A DNA stretch of 13,844 nt, taken from Sterolibacterium sp964521075 (GTDB lineage Bacteria; Pseudomonadota; Gammaproteobacteria; Burkholderiales; Rhodocyclaceae). Location of the stretch: positions 1 through 13,844 of the forward strand of contig CAZFPI010000073.1 of assembly GCA_964521075.1 (NCBI GenBank), read 5' to 3'. The stretch's first letter is position 1; each line of letters opens with the position of its first letter. The notes under the pieces are model-generated. The model was not told the DNA's origin. It saw only the letters and a list, made by a program, of their open reading frames with translations, and did no database searches. Both the position numbers and the translations under genes were made by a program. This document shows, piece by piece, positions 10,401 through 13,844 of this stretch.

Positions 10401-13400
10401 TGGCCCTGAACATCCTGCCGGAAGACGAGCGACGCCGCCTGCTCGAAGGTTTCCGGGAAACGGCAGCCGCTCCCGCAGTACCGCCGCAAGGCCGCCTGCT
10501 GCATGCCGATATCGAAGCCCGGGCCGCCCGCCAGCCGGACGCCATTGCCGTGTGCTCTGGCGATTTCAGCCTGACTTACGGCGAGCTCAACCGCCGCGCC
10601 AACCAGCTTGCCCATTACCTGATGGCCCGGGGTGTCGTGCCCGATGACCGGGTGGCGATCTGCATCGAACGTCGGCTGGACATGGTTGTCGGCCTGCTGG
10701 GCATCCTCAAATCCGGCGCGGCCTATCTGCCCATCGACCCGGCTTATCCGGCGGATCGCATCGCCTACACACTCGCGGATGCCACCCCCCGGCTCATCCT
10801 CACCGGGCAATCCCTGCTGGGCATCTTGCCCGCGAGCCCGGGCTCTGCACTGGCCACTGTAGTGCTGGACGGCGGCCCCCAGGCCCAGGAAATCGCGCGC
10901 CAGCCGGAAACCAACCCCCGGCCTGCCGGGCTTTCGGCCGCTAGCCTGGCCTATGTCATCTACACCTCGGGGTCGACCGGACGCCCCAAGGGCGTGATGA
11001 TCGAGCATCGACAGGTCACGCGCCTGTTCGACGCCACCGAAGCCTGGTTCCATTTCGATGAGCAGGATGTCTGGACACTCTTTCATTCCTTCGCCTTCGA
11101 CTTCTCCGTGTGGGAAATCTGGGGGGCATTGAGCCACGGGGGCAGGCTGGTCATCGTTTCTCAGGAGGCGACACGTTCGCCGCAGGCCTTCTATCAGCTC
11201 CTGTGTGACGAAGGCGTGACCGTCCTCAACCAGACTCCCAGTGCTTTTCGCCAGCTCATCACCGCGCAGGCCGAACTTTCGGAGGAGGCCGGGCCGGGCC
11301 GTCGCGCCGCCCTTCGACACGCACTGCGTTATGTCATTTTCGGTGGCGAAGCCCTGGAAATGCACAGCCTGCGGCCGTGGGTCGCCAAAAATGGCGTGGA
11401 TTCGCCGCAGCTCATCAACATGTACGNNNNNNNNNNCGGCATCACCGAAACCACGGTGCATGTCACCTTTCGCCGCCTGTCGCGCGAAGACATCGAAGCC
11501 GGGCAGGGCAGCAATGTCGGCGTGCCCATTCCCGACCTGCAGGTGCTCCTCCTCGATGCACGTCACCAGCCCGTGCCCATCGGCGTGACGGGTGAAATTC
11601 ATGTCGGCGGAGCAGGGCTTGCGCGTGGCTACCTGAATCGCCCTGAGCTCACCGCCGAGCGTTTCATCCTTCACCCTTTCAGCCAGGAGATCGGTGCGCG
11701 TCTGTACAAATCCGGCGATCTGGCCCGCTGGCACAAAGATGGCACGCTCGAATACCTCGGGCGCAACGACCACCAGGTCAAGATTCGCGGCTTCCGTATC
11801 GAGCTGGGCGAAATCGAAGCGCAGCTGGCCACCGACACCCGGTTGCGCGATGTCGTCGTCGTCGCGCGGGAAGAGGAGGGCGCGGCCACGTGCGACAAGG
11901 GCGACAAACGTGACAAGGGCGACAAACGTCTCGTCGCCTATCTCACGACAAAATCCGGGGAAACCACCCTCGATGTGGAATCCCTCAGGGCCGGTCTGCG
12001 CGAAACCCTGCCGGAATACATGCTTCCCTCAGCCTTCGTCGTTCTCGAACGCCTGCCGCTCACCGCCAATGGCAAACTGAACATCCGGGCACTGCCCGCC
12101 CCCGAGCTGGACGCCTACCGCAGCCGGGCCTATGAAGCCCCGGAAGGCGAAATCGAGGCCAGGCTCGCCGCCATCTGGCAGACCGTGCTACACGTCGAAC
12201 AGACAGGCCGGCATGACAGCTTCTTCGATCTTGGCGGGCACTCCCTGCTCATCGTCCAGCTGCTCGAGCGTCTGCGCGAGGCAGGCATCCACGTCGAAGC
12301 GCGAAACATTTTCGAATACCCAAGCCCCGCCCTCCTGGCGGCGGCGATTGCCGATGGAGCCGCCTCGGGTGCGGCACTGGCCGGCCCGGCCTTCAGCGTC
12401 CCGCCCAATCTCATTCCCGCCGGCTGCCGCGCCATCACCCCGGATCTCCTCCCCCTGGTGTCATTGCGCCAGGACGAAATCGACCACATCGTATCAACCG
12501 TTCCGGGCGGGGCGGCCAATGTGCAGGACATCTACCCGCTGGCCCCCCTGCAGGAAGGCATCCTCTTTCATCACCAGCTTGCCGGAAAGGGCGATACCTA
12601 CATCCTCCCGACGCTGCTGAAGCTGGATTCAGCAGCGCATCTTGACGCCTTCATCGCCGCCTTGCAGCGTGTCGTGGATCGTCACGACATCCTTCGCAGC
12701 AGCATGGTCTGGCGTGGCCTGGATCGCCCCGTGCAGGTCGTGCATCGCCACCTCAGCCTCCCTCTCGACACCTTCCATCTGGACGCCCGGCGCGACGCGC
12801 GCCAGCAGCTCGATGAGCGCATCGCCCCGGAATGTCTGCGCTTCGATCTGCAACAGGCCCCGCTCCTGCGCCTGCAAAAAGCCCCGGACCCGCATTCCTC
12901 GCAGTGGTATCTCGTCTTGCTGCTGCATCACATCGTCAGCGACCACGTTTCGCTGGAGATTCTCGTCGCCGAAGTATTCGCCATGCTGGCCGGGCAGGAA
13001 GCCATGCTGCCCGCCCCGCTGGCCTATCGTGGCTTCGTTGCCCAGGCTCTGGCCAGCCTTGGCCAGAGCGATGCCGAAGCCTACTTCCGTGAGCGTCTGG
13101 CCGACGTTGACGAACCCACCGCCCCCTTCGGCCTGCTCGATGTGCATGGCGATGGCAGCGCGCTCGACGAAGCGCGCGCCGAACTCCCCCAGCCGCTGGC
13201 GACAGCCCTGCGCCAGACGGCCCGCCGTCGGCAGATCAGCGTGGCCGCCTTGTTCCATGCGGCCTGGGCACAGGTACTCGCGCAATGCAGTGGCCGGGAC
13301 GACATCGTTTTCGGTAGCGTGCTCTCCGGGCGTCTGCAGGGCACGGCCGGGGCGGATCGCGTTCTGGGCATGTTCATCAACACCTTGCCCCTGCGCCTGC

Positions 13401-13844
13401 CGCTGGCCGGAGCCAGCGTGGCGCAGGCGGTGGAAAGCACCCACCGCGAGCTCATCAACCTGCTGCGTCACGAACAGGCATCGCTGGCACTCGCGCAGCG
13501 GTCGAGCGGCGTTGCCTCCACCACACCGCTTTTCAGTGCCGTGCTCAATTTCCGCCACAGCGCGCTGGGCGAGCCGCCCAAGGGCACGGGCATCGAACTC
13601 ATCGCCAGCCACGAACGCACCAACTACCCCTTCACCCTTTCGGTGGATGACCTGGGCAGCGGTTTTGCGCTGACCGCGCAAACAGAAAGCTATATCGGTG
13701 CTTCACGCATCAATGCCTGGGTCGAAAACGCCCTGCGGAGCCTGATCGAAGCACTGGAAACAACCCCCGAAAAGCCGATCCTGGCTTTACCCATCCTCAC
13801 CCCCGAAGAACGTCACCACCTCCTTGCCACCCTCAACGCCTTCG
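1448..13844 (+). CDS. Hybrid PKS-NRPS megasynthase, main fragment: AT-psiKR-MT-ACP-C-A-T-C/E-A-T-C/E (partial at both ends)
   Basis: Frame 2 stays open from the first base after the 100-N gap to the end of the window, about 4,130 codons, with only a 10-N placeholder at 11427-11436 that preserves the frame. Domain order: AT, degenerate KR, SAM methyltransferase, ACP, LCL condensation domain, adenylation (Phe code), carrier, dual C/E, adenylation (Thr code), carrier, dual C/E. No thioesterase or release domain is reached and the frame is open at the last base, so more modules follow. The protein adds one methylated beta-keto unit to an upstream acyl chain, then adds Phe and Thr, both probably epimerized to the D form. 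Such synthetases are cytosolic and need a phosphopantetheinyl transferase acting on the three carrier serines seen here (5591, 8813, 12242). The compound is not recognised. Each domain is annotated separately. Confidence 0.96.
1586..2480 (+). other. Acyltransferase (AT) domain, probably malonyl-CoA specific
   Basis: The domain opens with TAFLFSGQGSQSVGMG. The catalytic Ser is in GHSLGEYAAA at 1916-1918 and the catalytic His is in YAYHS at 2222-2224; the Arg of the CRAEL segment is kept. It loads the extender unit onto the ACP at 5492-5705. GHSLGEYAAA is typical of malonyl-type ATs. The specificity motif is YAYH, where malonyl enzymes usually have HAFH and methylmalonyl enzymes YASH, so the call rests on overall resemblance and on the methyltransferase in the same module, which would make a methylmalonyl extender unnecessary. 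The usual QPA segment is HPV here (His at 1832-1834). The post-AT linker ends at the YPMTRQRYWL motif (2696-2725). Confidence 0.9.
2801..4235 (+). other. Ketoreductase (KR) domain, degenerate and probably inactive
   Basis: The structural half begins at NWLYASAWREK (2801) and the catalytic half at DDGVYLITG (3524). The fold is recognisable from LITG, LLISSLSGLTG, LAAAHGF and LSWGGW. The cofactor loop, normally TGGLGGLG, reads TGAVSGSM (3542-3565). Anchoring on the AAA[N]xF block, the catalytic Tyr is Leu (3992-3994) and the Asn is His (4004-4006); the usual Lys region (AVATRAEALHRH) shows no Lys, and the HAAG segment after LDGVI reads LMPP. The frame is intact, so this is a retained but dead domain, possibly kept for structure. 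Expected effect: the beta-keto group is not reduced. No DH or ER is present between AT and KR. Confidence 0.85.
3356..3373 (+). repeat. Short hexamer repeat (gccgga x3)
   Basis: Three exact copies of gccgga encode the AGAGAG part of QAGAGAGAV in a loop of the KR structural subdomain. It is a candidate slippage site of low importance, in frame with the surrounding coding sequence. Confidence 0.85.
4325..5350 (+). other. SAM-dependent methyltransferase domain (PKS C-methyltransferase type)
   Basis: The N-terminal helical/winged-helix lid runs from LDRLCALCAGQ through AELAQWLAVAPERQGQLARV to LTEDGFLIRE, as in the PKS cMT family. The SAM-binding motif I is VLEIGAGGG (4859-4885). FDLVVAGHGIH follows, with its last His at 5105-5107, then LLRPGGHFLLVE with Glu at 5177-5179, and then a segment containing EDWW and TDARQRRGYPLL, matching the family's TEGWW...LRRREGHPLL. 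The His and Glu correspond to the catalytic pair of PKS C-methyltransferases, so the domain looks active. It probably methylates the alpha carbon of the beta-keto thioester on the ACP. Enol O-methylation is possible because the ketone is not reduced. It lies after the KR and before the ACP, whereas cis-AT modules usually place it before the KR. Confidence 0.88.
5492..5705 (+). other. Acyl carrier protein (ACP)
   Basis: Typical PKS carrier: an RLGEVTGQIERALASAG helix, the phosphopantetheine site LGLDSLTALKV with Ser at 5591-5593, and the closing LLFEHDTVERLALFL helix. It carries the chain during condensation and methylation and hands it to the condensation domain that starts at 5768. The linker before it (about 5350-5490) is rich in Thr, Ala and Pro and has no domain. 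Confidence 0.95.
5768..7110 (+). other. Condensation (C) domain, LCL type at the PKS-NRPS junction
   Basis: The domain starts with YPLSYAQQRLWFLEQL. The active-site motif MHHIISDGWS is intact (HHIISDG at 6188-6208), and RHETLRTTF, a YKDFGHWQRE segment, GFFVNTLVMR and HQDLPFEQVVE follow in the usual order. HHxxxDGWS with SxAQxRLWFL is typical of LCL-type domains, which do not epimerize. It forms the amide bond between the acyl chain on the ACP and the amino group of Phe on T1. A small extra segment (NTQGSPEGGS, near 5820-5850) lies between the first motif and the YNVP block. Confidence 0.95.
7178..8690 (+). other. Adenylation domain A1, predicted phenylalanine
   Basis: Core motifs: YTSGSTGQPKG (7631-7663), FDACTWE, YNAYGPTETTVC, GELYIGGSGVASGY, YKSGDLARW, LGRNDHQIKLRGFRIE, and the NGK Lys at 8648-8650. 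Aligned with gramicidin synthetase GrsA, the ten specificity residues are Asp (7769), Ala (7772), Trp (7781), Thr (7898), Val (7964), Ala (7970), Ala (8033), Val (8057), Cys (8060) and Lys (8648), i.e. DAWTVAAVCK, a phenylalanine code. It activates L-Phe with ATP and loads it onto T1. Close aromatic residues cannot be fully excluded. Confidence 0.93.
7310..7332. repeat. Perfect inverted repeat inside A1 (11-bp arms, 1-nt centre)
   Basis: Left arm tgccccggctt (7310-7320), central g (7321), right arm aagccggggca (7322-7332); the arms are exact reverse complements. As RNA this could be a 9-bp GC-rich stem with a 5-nt loop. It encodes part of LCPGLKPGQI. At the same place the sibling domain A2 reads MARGVVPDDR, about two residues shorter. 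No U-run follows and translation continues, so it is not called a terminator. Confidence 0.7.
8702..8920 (+). other. Thiolation / peptidyl carrier domain T1
   Basis: The segment YLAPQGEMEETIAGIWQDIL is followed by DDFFDLGGHSLL, with the phosphopantetheine Ser at 8813-8815. It carries Phe, or acyl-Phe after condensation, to C/E1. Its signature is LGGHS, the form usual for carriers not followed by a stand-alone E domain. About 90 bases of Ala/Gly/Pro-rich linker separate it from C/E1. Confidence 0.95.
8777..10255 (+). repeat. T-C/E homologous segment, copy 1
   Basis: This segment is closely similar at DNA level to 12206-13636, including many synonymous sites. Examples of exact shared runs are 9251-9272 (matching 12677-12698, 22 bases) and 10232-10255 (matching 13613-13636, 24 bases). 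The offset is 3,426 bases at the N-terminal side and falls to about 3,381 toward the C-terminal side because of small in-frame indels. It points to duplication of a T-C/E cassette or to later gene conversion. Confidence 0.85.
9008..10455 (+). other. Dual condensation/epimerization domain C/E1
   Basis: The N-terminal extension begins ITPGMLTLANLAQDEIDAIV and leads to VPGGAANVQDIYPLAPLQEG. The first motif is followed by HHLMSREGD (9143-9169), which fits the HH[I/L]xxxxGD signature specific to dual C/E domains. The condensation motif is HHIISDH (9512-9532). GMFINTLPIRL and a TPLFTAMLNYRHS segment also match this subfamily. It should epimerize the upstream acyl-L-Phe to D-Phe and then condense it with Thr on T2. 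There is no separate E domain in the module. A serine-rich stretch (ASSASSSSQEG, about 9445-9490) replaces a loop found in C/E2. Confidence 0.92.
11427..11436. other. 10-N assembly gap inside A2, probably spurious
   Basis: The left side ends atgtacg and the right side begins cggcatc. In A domains the Tyr of NxYG is directly followed by Gly, but here four undefined codons intervene. Merging the two sides over their shared cg gives tac ggc atc (Tyr-Gly-Ile) and an exact NMYGITETTVH motif. The 10 N plus 2 duplicated bases add 12 nt, so the frame is unaffected. Confidence 0.85.
11894..11929 (+). repeat. 18-bp perfect tandem duplication (DKGDKR x2)
   Basis: The unit gacaagggcgacaaacgt occurs twice in a row (11894-11911 and 11912-11929), in frame, giving CDKGDKRDKGDKRLVAYL. 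The segment lies just before the LVAYL strand of the A2 C-terminal subdomain. A1 has QAADGPADKRLVAYL at the same place, so one unit is the normal loop and the second is an added copy in a solvent loop. Confidence 0.95.
12131..12350 (+). other. Thiolation / peptidyl carrier domain T2
   Basis: YEAPEGEIEARLAAIWQTVL leads to the DSFFDLGGHSLLIVQLLERL site, with the phosphopantetheine Ser at 12242-12244. It carries Thr, then the acyl-Phe-Thr chain, to C/E2. It is very similar to T1 (shared FFDLGGHSLLIVQ). Confidence 0.95.
12206..13636 (+). repeat. T-C/E homologous segment, copy 2
   Basis: Partner of the segment at 8777-10255. The similarity covers the carrier site, the VPGGAANVQDIYPLAPLQEG lead-in and the GSVLSGRLQ...GMFINTLP region, whereas the preceding adenylation cores (Phe and Thr codes) are clearly different. 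Confidence 0.85.
12434..13844 (+). other. Dual condensation/epimerization domain C/E2 (extreme C-terminus at the window end)
   Basis: It begins ITPDLLPLVSLRQDEIDHIV and continues through VPGGAANVQDIYPLAPLQEG. HHQLAGKGD (12569-12595) occupies the position of the HH[I/L]xxxxGD dual C/E signature, with Gln in the third place. The condensation motif is HHIVSDH (12926-12946), and GMFINTLPLRL and TPLFSAVLNFRHS follow. It should convert the upstream Thr to D-allo-Thr and condense it with the next amino acid, whose A and T domains lie outside the window. The window ends at PEERHHLLATLNAF, the usual junction just before an adenylation domain. Confidence 0.9.

Larger units (their letters stand above)
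10499..12110 (+). other. Adenylation domain A2, predicted threonine (interrupted by a 10-N gap)
   Basis: Core motifs: YTSGSTGRPKG (10961-10993), FDFSVWE, NQTPSAF, VIFGGEAL, NMY-[gap]-GITETTVHVT, GEIHVGGAGLARGY, YKSGDLARW, LGRNDHQVKIRGFRIE, and the NGK Lys at 12074-12076. The GrsA-aligned specificity residues are Asp (11099), Phe (11102), Trp (11111), Asn (11228), Ile (11336), Gly (11342), Met (11420), Val (11456), His (11459) and Lys (12074), i.e. DFWNIGMVHK, the threonine code. The gap sits between the seventh and eighth code residues without removing either. It activates L-Thr for T2. A tandem DKGDKR duplication lies near its C-terminal subdomain (11894-11929). Confidence 0.94.

Noticed and set aside
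10133..11773. 546-codon open frame on the minus strand
   Set aside because: Antisense to C/E1 and A2, and it runs through the 10-N placeholder. It has no recognisable domain and is a shadow of the plus-strand gene.
12629..13681. Overlapping open frames on both strands (350 and 343 codons)
   Set aside because: Both overlap C/E2 in other frames. The plus-strand one is low-complexity Arg/Ser/Pro-rich. The frame-2 condensation motifs are the true coding signal.

Overview
The whole window lies inside one very large plus-strand gene for a hybrid polyketide synthase / non-ribosomal peptide synthetase (PKS-NRPS) megasynthase. Both ends of the gene are outside the window. It begins in the last helix of an acyl carrier protein (ACP) and ends at the C-terminal edge of a condensation domain. 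I see no start codon, ribosome binding site, promoter, terminator, RNA gene, CRISPR array or mobile element.

Layout, left to right: ACP tail (1-75), KS (136-1347, its end lost in a 100-N gap at 1348-1447), AT (1586-2480, with a linker to 2725), a degenerate ketoreductase (2801-4235), an S-adenosylmethionine methyltransferase (4325-5350), ACP (5492-5705), an LCL-type condensation domain (5768-7110), adenylation domain A1 (7178-8690), carrier T1 (8702-8920), dual condensation/epimerization domain C/E1 (9008-10455), adenylation domain A2 (10499-12110, with a 10-N gap at 11427-11436), carrier T2 (12131-12350), and dual C/E2 (12434-13844). Frame 1 is read up to the first gap and frame 2 from there to the end, with no stop codon noticed in either.

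How the parts work together: the KS takes a chain from the upstream ACP and the AT loads an extender, probably malonyl. The KR has lost its active-site Tyr and its Asn and has a poor NADPH motif, so the beta-keto group should stay. The methyltransferase keeps the His and Glu of PKS C-methyltransferases, so alpha-methylation is likely; O-methylation of the enol is an alternative. The LCL domain joins this acyl group to the first amino acid. The specificity residues of A1 read DAWTVAAVCK (phenylalanine) and those of A2 read DFWNIGMVHK (threonine). Each amino acid module is followed by a dual C/E domain, so both residues should be epimerized. The predicted partial product is R-CO-CH(CH3)-CO-D-Phe-D-allo-Thr-, extended further by a module beyond the window.

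Organism: G+C-rich, strongly coding-biased DNA with tandem dual C/E domains carrying the ITPxxL...VPGGAANVQDIYPL lead-in. These are best known from Pseudomonas and Burkholderia-type lipopeptide synthetases, so a beta- or gammaproteobacterium is most likely. I cannot name the genus or the compound. The two N runs show that this is a draft assembly.
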